A stretch of 41,583 nt of DNA from assembly GCA_018711275.1 (NCBI GenBank), contig DVIN01000033.1, positions 1 through 41,583 on the forward strand, in the 5' to 3' direction. Positions 24,432 through 31,796 of this stretch are shown here, one piece after another; the first letter of the stretch is position 1, and the number at the start of each line of letters is the position of its first letter. The notes below the pieces were generated by a model, which made no database searches, was not told the DNA's origin, and saw nothing but the letters and a program-made list of their open reading frames with translations. Source of the stretch: Candidatus Pullilachnospira intestinigallinarum. Lineage in GTDB: Bacteria; Bacillota; Clostridia; Lachnospirales; Lachnospiraceae. The position numbers were made by a program, and so were the translations under genes.

Positions 24432-25517
24432 TTATCCCAGCAGCAGTTCTCCGCTCTCCAGTATCACCCGGGGATTTTCCGAAAGATCTCTCCACAGCGT
24501 CTGATCCTTCCACAGACACAGATCCGTATCCAGCCGCAGACAGCAGATCAGGTTCTCTCCCCGGTACTTTTCTCTATACAGTTCTTCCAGATTTCCGGCG
24601 CCGGTATGGAATCCCGCCCGATATAAAAGCTCCGTAAGCGTATACAGATCCTCTTCCTTCTCCATGGATAATCTGGAAATATCTTCCTTTGCGGCGTCCA
24701 TCCAACCCACATAGTGGGGACAGCCGGCCTCCAGCAATCCCCGGGAAATGGCCAGCCCCGCTTCCAGAAAATCATCCAGATACCCTTTCTTCCACTTTAA
24801 ATCCAACAGAAACACCACCGGTCTTGCCACCGGAAGGCTGTAATCCCTGACAATCAGCTCCTCGCTGCCCGCACTGCGTTTCCAGTGGACGCTCTGGATC
24901 CGGTCTCCCGGACGATATTCCCTCAGCTGAAAGATTTCCGATACATCGTCCCCCGGACGGCTTTTATCGAATTCTTCACTGTCATCGGGGGCATATCTGA
25001 TTTTTTCCTCCGGACGGATCATGGCCTGGTACATCCGCGGAAGAATTACCCACCGTTCTTTTTCCGATACCTTCACCCGGCTTTTGAAAATCCGAAGAAA
25101 GTCCCATACCCACACCGATCCCAGTTCCATCTCCACCGGCCCGCAGTGTTCTCCCACAAATCCTTTCAGAATCCGCACCCGGCTTTTCCCATCCGCGGCG
25201 CCGGACAGCCGGATCATCTCCGTCTCCGGATAAAAGGTATTTTTCATACGAATCCGGGCCTCCGCCCGCATCAGAGGAATCCGGGAATTATTTTCCAGTT
25301 CCAGTCCGGCCTCCATCCGTTCCCCCTTCTCCGTCACCGAAAGGGGCATACAGATTCCGACCCTGATTTTCGATATCTGAAATTTCAGTATCAGCCAGGA
25401 AATAACCGCCGCCAGCAACTCCAGCACCGCAAATCCGATCAGTGCGCTGCTGTAATAAAGAAGTCCCCAGAAAACCGTGGCCGATACCAGCAGAAGATAT
25501 ATGATTTTCCCCTTCAA
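24432..25517 (-). CDS. DUF58 domain protein
   Basis: Membrane-anchored protein of 361 residues. Two close hydrophobic segments occupy about residues 4-45; an extracytoplasmic-type beta region follows, then the DUF58 signature LREYRPGDRIQSVHWKRSAG with the preceding DKSRPGDDVSEIF. The C-terminal half resembles a von Willebrand A-like fold (FLLDLKW). DUF58 proteins are found with MoxR ATPases, which are thought to act as chaperones that load or mature them. It sits 40 bases after the MoxR gene and 10 bases before the transglutaminase gene, so the three form one operon. Confidence 0.93.
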   Translation of the reverse strand: MKGKIIYLLLVSATVFWGLLYYSSALIGFAVLELLAAVISWLILKFQISKIRVGICMPLSVTEKGERMEAGLELENNSRIPLMRAEARIRMKNTFYPETEMIRLSGAADGKSRVRILKGFVGEHCGPVEMELGSVWVWDFLRIFKSRVKVSEKERWVILPRMYQAMIRPEEKIRYAPDDSEEFDKSRPGDDVSEIFQLREYRPGDRIQSVHWKRSAGSEELIVRDYSLPVARPVVFLLDLKWKKGYLDDFLEAGLAISRGLLEAGCPHYVGWMDAAKEDISRLSMEKEEDLYTLTELLYRAGFHTGAGNLEELYREKYRGENLICCLRLDTDLCLWKDQTLWRDLSENPRVILESGELLLG

Positions 25518-25557
25518 AACACACCCTCCCGATTTTTTACCTCTGTCTTCCTGCCGT

Positions 25558-26505
25558 TTATTTTCTCATCACCGACGGTTTCGGGGTATTATCCAGAACA
25601 GCCTTCAATACCTGCGCGGCTGTCACCTGATTTACCCTGGCCTTGGCGTTCATCCGGATTCTGTGACACTCCACATCCAGGAAAACATCCTCCACATCCT
25701 CCGGAACCACATACGTCCTTCCTCTGAGAAATGCCAGGGACTGAACCATTTTTGCCAGGGCAATGGTCCCCCGGGGACTGATCCCCAGTTCAATCAGGGA
25801 ATGCGCTCTGGTAGCGGATACCAGTTTTCCTATATACTGATAAACCGCATCGTGAATATAGATTTCCTGCACCTGACGCCGGATATCCAGCAGCTGATCC
25901 GTTCCCAGCACCGTTTCCACTTCCTGAAGGGGATCCTGCCGGATTTTTCCTTTTACGATTTCCAGCTCATATTTCATATCCGGGTACCCCACGTTCATAC
26001 AGATCATGAACCGGTCCAGCTGGGATTCCGGCAGCATGGAGGTACCGGCGCTTCCCACCGGATTCTGGGTGGCAATCACCACAAAAGGCTTCGGCAGTTC
26101 CCTGGTCACATGATCCACCGTGACCTTTCCCTCCTCCATCACCTCCAGAAGCGCGGACTGGGTCTTGGGCGAGGTACGGTTGATTTCATCCGCCAGCAGC
26201 AGATTGCACATCACCGCTCCCGGCTGATATTCGAACTTTCCCGTACTTTTCTGGTACATGGAAAAACCCACCACATCCGAAGGCAACACATCCGGCGTAA
26301 ACTGAATCCGGTTCTGCCGAAGTCCCAGCGCCCTGGAAAAAGCCAGCGCCATGGTGGTTTTTCCCACACCGGGAATATCTTCAATCAAAATATGCCCTCC
26401 CGCCAGAATAGCCGTCATAATTTTTACAATGCAGTCATCCTTTCCGATCACTGCCTTTTTTATCTCCTGAATTGCCTGAAGAACCGGCTGTACCTCTCTG
26501 TTCAT
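25558..26505 (-). CDS. MoxR-family AAA+ ATPase
   Basis: Cytosolic AAA+ ATPase of 315 residues. Seen: Walker A DIPGVGKTT (about 43-51), Walker B LLLADEINRTSPKTQSAL, sensor 1 in FVVIATQNP, and the arginine-containing SPRGTIAL of the lid domain. MoxR proteins work with von Willebrand A/DUF58 partners in protein maturation. The ATG at 26505 has AGGAGG 9 bases upstream, and it overlaps the stop of the DUF3786 gene (ATGA), so the two are translationally coupled. Confidence 0.95.
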   Translation of the reverse strand: MNREVQPVLQAIQEIKKAVIGKDDCIVKIMTAILAGGHILIEDIPGVGKTTMALAFSRALGLRQNRIQFTPDVLPSDVVGFSMYQKSTGKFEYQPGAVMCNLLLADEINRTSPKTQSALLEVMEEGKVTVDHVTRELPKPFVVIATQNPVGSAGTSMLPESQLDRFMICMNVGYPDMKYELEIVKGKIRQDPLQEVETVLGTDQLLDIRRQVQEIYIHDAVYQYIGKLVSATRAHSLIELGISPRGTIALAKMVQSLAFLRGRTYVVPEDVEDVFLDVECHRIRMNAKARVNQVTAAQVLKAVLDNTPKPSVMRK

Positions 26506-27146
26506 TTTGTCAATTCCTCCTGCTTCGTTATTCGCTCTGCTGCTGCGATCAGTTTTTCTGTAACAGTGGAAGCGATGGTGGGAACACTTTCCGGATGAAT
26601 CCACCAGGTCACCGTGGATTCAAACAAAATATTGCAGGATGCTCCAAATTCCTCGTCCGCATCATAAAAGATATAGGTCAGTCCGATCTGCGGCAGCGGA
26701 TAAATCCGAAATCCCGCATCCCCATACGGCACCCCGGTTCCTCCCAGCGCCAGGCATGCCTGCGCAAACAATTCTGTTTTCCCCGTAAAATACTCCACAA
26801 TGGGATCCACCGCACTCTTTTTGTATGCCCGTTCAAAGCAGGCCGCCTCCCGGATCTGCCGAAAAGGCACCCATTTGTCACTGTGTACCGCATCCATCCG
26901 GAAAAAACAGAGATGGTGCATAATCAGAAGCCGCTGTGTTACATCGGGAATCTTCCCGTTTTCATCCGTGATCCTTCCTGTCCTTCTGTCAATTCTCCAG
27001 GGTTTTCCGAACCACGGAATCGTAAGGGTTTCTCCATCGCACCCCAAACCCAGCTTTTCAGCCGCTGCCTGCTGATCCATTTTCAGGAACTCCTCCTGAA
27101 AATGAGAGAAAACTTTTTCATAGTTGGATTCATATTCCTGACTCAT
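26502..27146 (-). CDS. DUF3786 family protein
   Basis: Cytosolic protein of 214 residues matching the DUF3786 family as I recall it: an N-terminal segment with GCDGETLTIPWFGKPWRIDRRTG, a middle PLPQIGLTYIFYDADEEFGAS and a C-terminal TVTWWIHPESVP. The family is found mainly in anaerobes and often has cysteines suggestive of a cofactor; this member has few cysteines, so metal binding is doubtful. AAGGAGAGG precedes the ATG. Its coupling to MoxR-DUF58-transglutaminase is unusual to my knowledge and may hint at a shared task. Confidence 0.75.
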   Translation of the reverse strand: MSQEYESNYEKVFSHFQEEFLKMDQQAAAEKLGLGCDGETLTIPWFGKPWRIDRRTGRITDENGKIPDVTQRLLIMHHLCFFRMDAVHSDKWVPFRQIREAACFERAYKKSAVDPIVEYFTGKTELFAQACLALGGTGVPYGDAGFRIYPLPQIGLTYIFYDADEEFGASCNILFESTVTWWIHPESVPTIASTVTEKLIAAAERITKQEELTK

Positions 27147-27247
27147 TTCTGTACCTCTCCTTTGTATAACAACAGTTTATCAGCTTTTGTATAGGGCAAC
27201 AACTGTATTTTTATGTATAAGTTTTATTAACACGAGACATTTTTTAA

Positions 27248-27276
27248 TTGAAATGGAAATCCTGCCCGACTATAAT
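27248..27276 (+). promoter_or_regulatory. Promoter of the GNAT gene
   Basis: -35 TTGAAA (27248-27253), 17-bp spacer, perfect -10 TATAAT (27271-27276). The start codon at 27296 is only about 13 bases downstream of the expected transcription start, giving a very short leader that still contains GAGGTGA. Confidence 0.75.
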
Positions 27277-27295
27277 AAAAACTGAGGTGATAAAA

Positions 27296-27766
27296 ATGCA
27301 TATAAGAAGAGCACAGGAAAAAGATCTGCCCGGGCTTTATAAGCTTCTTTACCAGGTGAATGACGTACATCACCGGGGGCGTCCGGATCTTTTTAAAAAG
27401 GGCGGAAGAAAGTACACGGAAGAAGAACTGATAACCATGATCCACGATGACGGAAAACCGATCTTCGTGGCGGTGAACGATGATGAGGAAGTGCTGGGAT
27501 ATGCTTTTTGTGTCTTTATACAGCACAAAGACGACCACATCCTCACCGATATCAAAACGCTGTATATCGATGATCTCTGTGTGGATGAAGAGCAGAGAGG
27601 CGCTCACATCGGCAGCAGCCTGTACCGGTATGTCCTGGATTTTGCCAAAGAGAGTGGTTGCTATAATGTGACATTGAATGTATGGGCGCTGAATGAATCC
27701 GCCTATAAGTTTTATCAGAAATGTGGGCTTTCCATACAGAAAATCGGGATGGAGAAGATTCTATAG
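27296..27766 (+). CDS. GNAT family N-acetyltransferase
   Basis: Cytosolic acyl-CoA-dependent acetyltransferase of 156 residues. Motif A is clear: YIDDLCVDEEQRGAHIGSSL, the acetyl-CoA pyrophosphate loop having the form RGxxIG. It is followed by VTLNVWALNESAYKFYQKCG, the usual motif B. The substrate (amine, amino acid or protein) cannot be told. The ATG at 27296 was chosen because GAGGTGA lies 5 bases upstream and the promoter lies just before it; an earlier in-frame ATG falls inside the promoter. Single gene with its own terminator. Confidence 0.93.
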   Translation: MHIRRAQEKDLPGLYKLLYQVNDVHHRGRPDLFKKGGRKYTEEELITMIHDDGKPIFVAVNDDEEVLGYAFCVFIQHKDDHILTDIKTLYIDDLCVDEEQRGAHIGSSLYRYVLDFAKESGCYNVTLNVWALNESAYKFYQKCGLSIQKIGMEKIL

Positions 27767-27814
27767 CTACACAGAATTTTCTCGCCATCCATAACAGACG
27801 GTCTGTTTCATAAC

Positions 27815-27888
27815 AAAAAGGGCTGCGCTTTACCGGTATCTGAGCATATCATCTGCTCTCAGTATCGGTAAATCCACAGTCCTTTTTT
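27815..27888. terminator. Bidirectional terminator between the GNAT and alcohol dehydrogenase genes
   Basis: Long interrupted stem: outer AAAAAGG-CTG with CAG-CCTTTTTT, inner TTTACCGGTATCTGAGC with GCTCTCAGTATCGGTAAA. A and T runs on both sides suit both convergent genes. Confidence 0.9.
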
Positions 27889-27907
27889 ATCCCCGTACTA
27901 TCTCAGT

Positions 27908-27943
27908 ACAATGAAGTTCACGAAGCGTGCTTTTCCTTGTTTA
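27908..27943. repeat. Dispersed hairpin repeat, copy 2
   Basis: Begins ACAATGAAGTTCACG and can fold as AAG-CACG/CGTG-CTT with outer ACAA/TTGT. It matches copy 1 (19816-19855) at most positions apart from short indels. It lies directly before the end of the alcohol dehydrogenase gene. Confidence 0.5.
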
Positions 27944-27947
27944 TCCG

Positions 27948-29126
27948 CTATCTCGCCGCCCGATAAATCTCCTCCATATCTTTCTCATCCAATTTTTTAA
28001 ACGCCCCTATCGTCCGTGTCCCGAAAAAGCTGCACTTATGTGCCAGCTCCCGGATCTTCTCCTCCGTAAGCGCAATCCCCATATCCCCGATACTCACCGG
28101 CATTCCGATCTCCCGGAAAAATTCCTCCATCCGCCGGATACCCTCCAGCGCCGTCCGTTCCGGATCCGTAAACCGGTTGGTAACTCCACACACATTTACC
28201 GCAAACTGGGCGAACCGTTCCGGCATCTCACGATATACATATCTGGCCCAGCTGCCCCACACAGCCGCCAATCCGGCGCCGTGGGCCACATCCCAGGCCG
28301 CGCTCAGCTCATGCTCCAGCTGATGGCAGGCCCAGTCTCCTTCTGTGCCGCAGCCGGTAAGACCATTGTGGGAGAGGCTTCCCGCCCACATCACCTGCGC
28401 CCTGGCGTTGTAGTTTTCCGGATCCCCCATCAATATTCTGGCATTGTCCATCACGGTCCGCATCAGGGCCTCTCCGATTCCATCCGTCAGCATGGTATCT
28501 TTCTCCCGGGTAAAATACCGCTCCATGGTGTGCATGATAATATCCACGCACCCGCAGGCCGTCTGGTAAGCCGGGAGCGTATAGGTCAGTTCCGGATTCA
28601 TTACCGCGAAGCGGCAGCGGCACAAGTCATTGTTCAGCCCACGCTTCAGCCAGCCGTCCTCATTGGTAATCACCGAAGAATTGCTCATCTCGCTTCCCGC
28701 GGCCGCAATGGTCAGCACAGCCCCCACCGGCAGGCAGGCCTGGGGATTTCTGGATTTGTCATAAAAATCCCACACCTCGCCCTCATTGGCTGCCCCGTAG
28801 CCGATGGCTTTGGAGGAATCGATGACACTGCCGCCTCCCACAGCCAGGATAAAATCCACCTCTTCTTTCCGGCACAGCGCGATCCCCTCATGCACCATGG
28901 AAAGCCTGGGATTGGGAACCACTCCTCCCAGCGTCACATACTCCACGCCTTCCATTTCCAGAGACCGGCAGATCCGATCCAGCAGACCGCTTTTTACCGC
29001 GCTTTTCCCGCCGTAATGCACCAGAACCTTCCGGCATCCTTCCGCTTTCACCAGCTTTCCCGTCTGCTCCTCTGTATTTTTTCCGAACACCACTTTTGTG
29101 GGTGTATAATACTCAAAATTGATCAT
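27948..29126 (-). CDS. Iron-containing alcohol dehydrogenase (BDH-like)
   Basis: Group III, metal-dependent alcohol dehydrogenase of 392 residues, close to the NADPH-dependent butanol dehydrogenase / YugJ-YugK type. Seen: the nucleotide-binding GGGSVIDSSKAI (about 97-108), and metal ligands in VDIIMHTMERYF (D and H), CHQLEHELSA and WDVAHGAGLA (two H). It probably reduces an aldehyde such as butanal, acetaldehyde or lactaldehyde in fermentation. It starts 21 bases after the ZIP transporter gene, so the two are cotranscribed. The upstream L-rhamnose mutarotase suggests lactaldehyde to 1,2-propanediol as one candidate; this is inference. Confidence 0.93.
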   Translation of the reverse strand: MINFEYYTPTKVVFGKNTEEQTGKLVKAEGCRKVLVHYGGKSAVKSGLLDRICRSLEMEGVEYVTLGGVVPNPRLSMVHEGIALCRKEEVDFILAVGGGSVIDSSKAIGYGAANEGEVWDFYDKSRNPQACLPVGAVLTIAAAGSEMSNSSVITNEDGWLKRGLNNDLCRCRFAVMNPELTYTLPAYQTACGCVDIIMHTMERYFTREKDTMLTDGIGEALMRTVMDNARILMGDPENYNARAQVMWAGSLSHNGLTGCGTEGDWACHQLEHELSAAWDVAHGAGLAAVWGSWARYVYREMPERFAQFAVNVCGVTNRFTDPERTALEGIRRMEEFFREIGMPVSIGDMGIALTEEKIRELAHKCSFFGTRTIGAFKKLDEKDMEEIYRAAR

Positions 29127-29147
29127 CCTTCTCCTCCCATTTTCTCC

Positions 29148-29927
29148 TTATCCCAGCGCCACATCCAGAATCATCATCAGCACAAATCCCAGGGCAAATC
29201 CAATCGTTCCGATATTGCTGTGTTCTCCCTCGCTGGCCTCCGGAATCAACTCTTCCACCACCACATAAATCATGGCTCCCGCCGCAAATGCCAGCAGATA
29301 CGGCAGCATGGGATCAATCAGCCAGAACAGAGCGATGGTAAGGGCCGCCGCCAGCGGCTCCACAATACCGGAAAGAACGCCGTAAAGAAATGCCTTTCCT
29401 TTTCCCGTATTTCCCTCGCTCCTTAACGGCAGTGAAATAATCGCTCCTTCCGGGAAATTCTGGATGGCAATTCCAATGGAAAGGGCCATGGCTCCCGCCA
29501 GGGTAATTTCAGCCTGCTCTGCCATCATTCCCGCAAATACCACGCCCACCGCCATCCCTTCCGGAATATTGTGCAGCGTCACCGCCAACACCAGCATCGT
29601 AGTCTTTTTAAGCGCCACATGGGGGCCTTCCGCCTTACTGCTCCCCATATGAAGATGCGGAATCACCCGGTCCATCAGCAGCAGAAATCCAATTCCCAGC
29701 AAAAATCCCACCGCAGCAGGAACAAAAGCCAGTTTTTCCATTTTCTGTGAAGCGTCCATGGCAGGAATCAGCAGAGACCACACCGAGGCAGCCACCATCA
29801 CTCCCGATGCAAAGCCCAGAAGCGCCTTCTGTACCAGCGGCCGCAGCTGATTTTTCAGAAAAAATACGCAGCCGGATCCCAGCGCTGTTCCAAGAAACGG
29901 TATGATAAGTCCAATAAATAGTTCCAA
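29148..29927 (-). CDS. ZIP family divalent metal transporter
   Basis: Inner-membrane importer of Zn2+, Fe2+ or Mn2+, 259 residues with about eight membrane segments. The two metal-binding helices are HNIPEGMAVGVVFAG (segment IV) and ALSIGIAIQNFPEGAIIS (segment V, with N replacing the first histidine as in other bacterial ZIPs). EELIPEA in the last third is also typical. The histidine-rich loop is short (HLHMGSS). The start is a TTG at 29927 supported by AAGGAG 5 bases upstream. It is coupled to the metal-dependent alcohol dehydrogenase, and might supply its metal. Confidence 0.92.
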   Translation of the reverse strand: MELFIGLIIPFLGTALGSGCVFFLKNQLRPLVQKALLGFASGVMVAASVWSLLIPAMDASQKMEKLAFVPAAVGFLLGIGFLLLMDRVIPHLHMGSSKAEGPHVALKKTTMLVLAVTLHNIPEGMAVGVVFAGMMAEQAEITLAGAMALSIGIAIQNFPEGAIISLPLRSEGNTGKGKAFLYGVLSGIVEPLAAALTIALFWLIDPMLPYLLAFAAGAMIYVVVEELIPEASEGEHSNIGTIGFALGFVLMMILDVALG

Positions 29928-30011
29928 TTCTTCTCCTTTCCGACGTTACCGCCATAGAAGTATTCTTTCCCGGACAGACACCCTTCCCACCGACTGTCAG
30001 TCCGTCTGCAA

Positions 30012-30323
30012 TCAGTCCAGATGAAACGCCAGGTGCAGCGGCTCAGACACCGGGCTGTTGTCCGGATTTGTCTCCATAATATCCGCCATATAATCCCACC
30101 ACTTCCGGTTAATGGCCGTATCCGCCGACGCGTCCCATTTTTCCTCGTCTTCCAGTTCAATATAGGCAAACAGTGTATTGGTATCCTTGTCGATAAAGAT
30201 ACTGTAATTGCTTCCGCCATACTGATGAATCATCTCCTTCATCTCCGGCCACAGCTGGTTGTGCCTCCGCTCATACTCCTCGGCCATTCCTTGGTAAAGC
30301 TTCATTTTAAAACCTTTGATCAT
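30012..30323 (-). CDS. rhaM: L-rhamnose mutarotase
   Basis: Converts the alpha and beta anomers of L-rhamnose in the cytosol. Its 103 residues match the family length. Seen: H21 in YERRHNQLWPEM (the catalytic histidine region of E. coli RhaM), the YSIFIDKDTNTLFAYIE strand, and the paired tryptophans in RKWWDYMADIM. GGGAGG lies about 10 bases before the ATG. It is an orphan here: no rhaA, rhaB, rhaD or transporter lies next to it. The downstream ZIP gene begins 84 bases away on the same strand. Confidence 0.93.
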   Translation of the reverse strand: MIKGFKMKLYQGMAEEYERRHNQLWPEMKEMIHQYGGSNYSIFIDKDTNTLFAYIELEDEEKWDASADTAINRKWWDYMADIMETNPDNSPVSEPLHLAFHLD

Positions 30324-30456
30324 TGCGTTTTACCTCCCTGTATTTTCTTTTCTATCTTTTGCTTTTTGCAGCTTTCGGATCCTTCCGGGAATCAAATATT
30401 TTTTCCAAATTTTATTTTTAAACAAACAAATGTGTTTTCCCAAACCTTATCTTAGA

Positions 30457-30465
30457 TTATAACAA
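30457..30465 (-). promoter_or_regulatory. Extended -10 promoter upstream of rhaM
   Basis: Minus strand TGTTATAAT: a perfect -10 TATAAT with the TGn extension; the -35 region is poor. Confidence 0.5.
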
Positions 30466-30502
30466 ATTATCAGTAAAAAACTACCCGGAGAAATCAAAAT
30501 TC

Positions 30503-30537
30503 AAAAAAACCGCCGTACAAGTTTCCTCATACGGCGG
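30503..30537 (-). terminator. Terminator of the fatty acid synthesis operon
   Basis: Minus strand: perfect 8-bp stem CCGCCGTA/TACGGCGG with a 12-base loop, followed by seven T. It lies about 120 bases after the last gene of the operon. Confidence 0.88.
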
Positions 30538-30658
30538 CAGCATTCTCATTGTCTTTGTTTTGTCCGGCGGTTTATCATCCCTTTTGAACTTTGGCATCCA
30601 AACAATGTCGCGCTTTATCGTTTTTCTTACCGGGCTGTCCCATCCTGACTTCAAAGGA

Positions 30659-31729
30659 TTATTTTTCAAATCCTTCCGGATACAGTTCCTCCATAATTTC
30701 GCTGACGTGCTCTATCCGGTCGCACCGCCAGGCATTTTCACCGCAGAACAGCAGGGCGTTGTCCACATCGCCCACGGCGGCGCGGGTCAGGGCCCGGGTA
30801 ATGCAGTAGGGGGTATTTTTCGGATCGCAGGTGGAGATGCACTGATAACAGCGGGTAATCTTCTCCGGCTTCTGATCCTTTGTCTCGATAAAATGATTCC
30901 GGATGGCTCTTCCCGGCATTCCCACCGGACTGTCCACAATCATGATATCTTCCTTTTTCGCGTCCAGATACGTCTGTTTGTATCGGTCATCGGCATCGCA
31001 TTCCCAGGTGGTCACAAAGCGGGTTCCCATCTGCACCCCGTCTGCCCCCAGCTCCCAGGCATGTTCCAGATCCTTTCTGCCGAAAATTCCGCCTGCCAGC
31101 GCCACAGGAATATCATGACCGTACTTTTTGGCGTATTCCTTTACCACTTGGACGATTCCCCGAACCTCCTCATCATAGGTTTCCGGGGTATATTCCTCCA
31201 GCTGTTTTCTGGTAAATCCCAGATGTCCGCCGGCCTTGGGTCCTTCAATCACCACCAGATCCGGTTCCCGGTGGTAATGGCGATCCCAGAGTTTACAGAT
31301 CACCTTTGCGGATTTTACCGTGGATACGATGGGGGCAATCTTTGTCCTGCTGCCCTCCACCAGTTTGGGAAGATCCGTGGGGAGTCCGGCTCCCGAGATA
31401 ATCAGATCAGCCCCTGCCCGCACAGCAGCTTTTACATATTCCGCATACTGCCTGGTGGCCACCATGATATTTACTCCAATAACGCCTCCCCTGGCAATCT
31501 GACGGGCCTTCTTAATTTCTTCCCCGATCACCCGCAGATTGGCAGCAATGGGATTTTTTTCAAATTCCGGATCCCGAAAACCGATCTGTGCCGTGGAAAT
31601 CACGCCCACACCGCCGCAGGCGGCCACATTTCCCGCCAGACGGGAAAGGCTGATCCCCACCCCCATTCCTCCCTGAATCACAGGAATCCTGGCTGTCAGG
31701 TCTCCGATCCGAAGCGCTCCTCTCCTCAT
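30659..31729 (-). CDS. Nitronate monooxygenase / FabK-like flavoprotein
   Basis: FMN-dependent TIM-barrel protein of 356 residues, in the 2-nitropropane dioxygenase family. Seen: PVIQGGMGVGISLSRLA at the N-terminus, ISGAGLPTDLPKLV, EGPKAGGHLGF (FMN phosphate/active-site loop), ALAGGIFGRKDLEHAWELGADGVQMGTRF. Near the C-terminus is a cysteine cluster CYQC-ISTC-DPKNTPYC (C-x2-C-x3-C-x7-C), absent from FabK. It is the last gene of the fab operon, while a true FabK lies near the start, so this is probably not the main enoyl reductase. It may oxidise nitronates or reduce an unsaturated lipid intermediate. The ATG at 31729 follows GAGGAG. Confidence 0.85.
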   Translation of the reverse strand: MRRGALRIGDLTARIPVIQGGMGVGISLSRLAGNVAACGGVGVISTAQIGFRDPEFEKNPIAANLRVIGEEIKKARQIARGGVIGVNIMVATRQYAEYVKAAVRAGADLIISGAGLPTDLPKLVEGSRTKIAPIVSTVKSAKVICKLWDRHYHREPDLVVIEGPKAGGHLGFTRKQLEEYTPETYDEEVRGIVQVVKEYAKKYGHDIPVALAGGIFGRKDLEHAWELGADGVQMGTRFVTTWECDADDRYKQTYLDAKKEDIMIVDSPVGMPGRAIRNHFIETKDQKPEKITRCYQCISTCDPKNTPYCITRALTRAAVGDVDNALLFCGENAWRCDRIEHVSEIMEELYPEGFEK

Positions 31730-31796
31730 CGATCCATCTCCTCTCTTCTTTCCGGTCACACCGCCGAAAAGAACTCCTTCCGGGCTGACCGCAGGT

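Larger units (their letters stand above)
30324..30658. other. Gap with rhaM promoter and fab operon terminator
   Basis: No recognised gene. It contains the rhaM leader (about 130 nt), its promoter and the terminator of the operon to the right. A 62-codon minus-strand frame starting with TTG runs through the terminator and was not accepted. Confidence 0.6.

Noticed and set aside
30481-30669. 62-codon minus-strand frame after the nitronate monooxygenase-like gene
   Set aside because: Begins with a TTG inside the upstream gene, has no ribosome binding site of its own and is translated through an intrinsic terminator.
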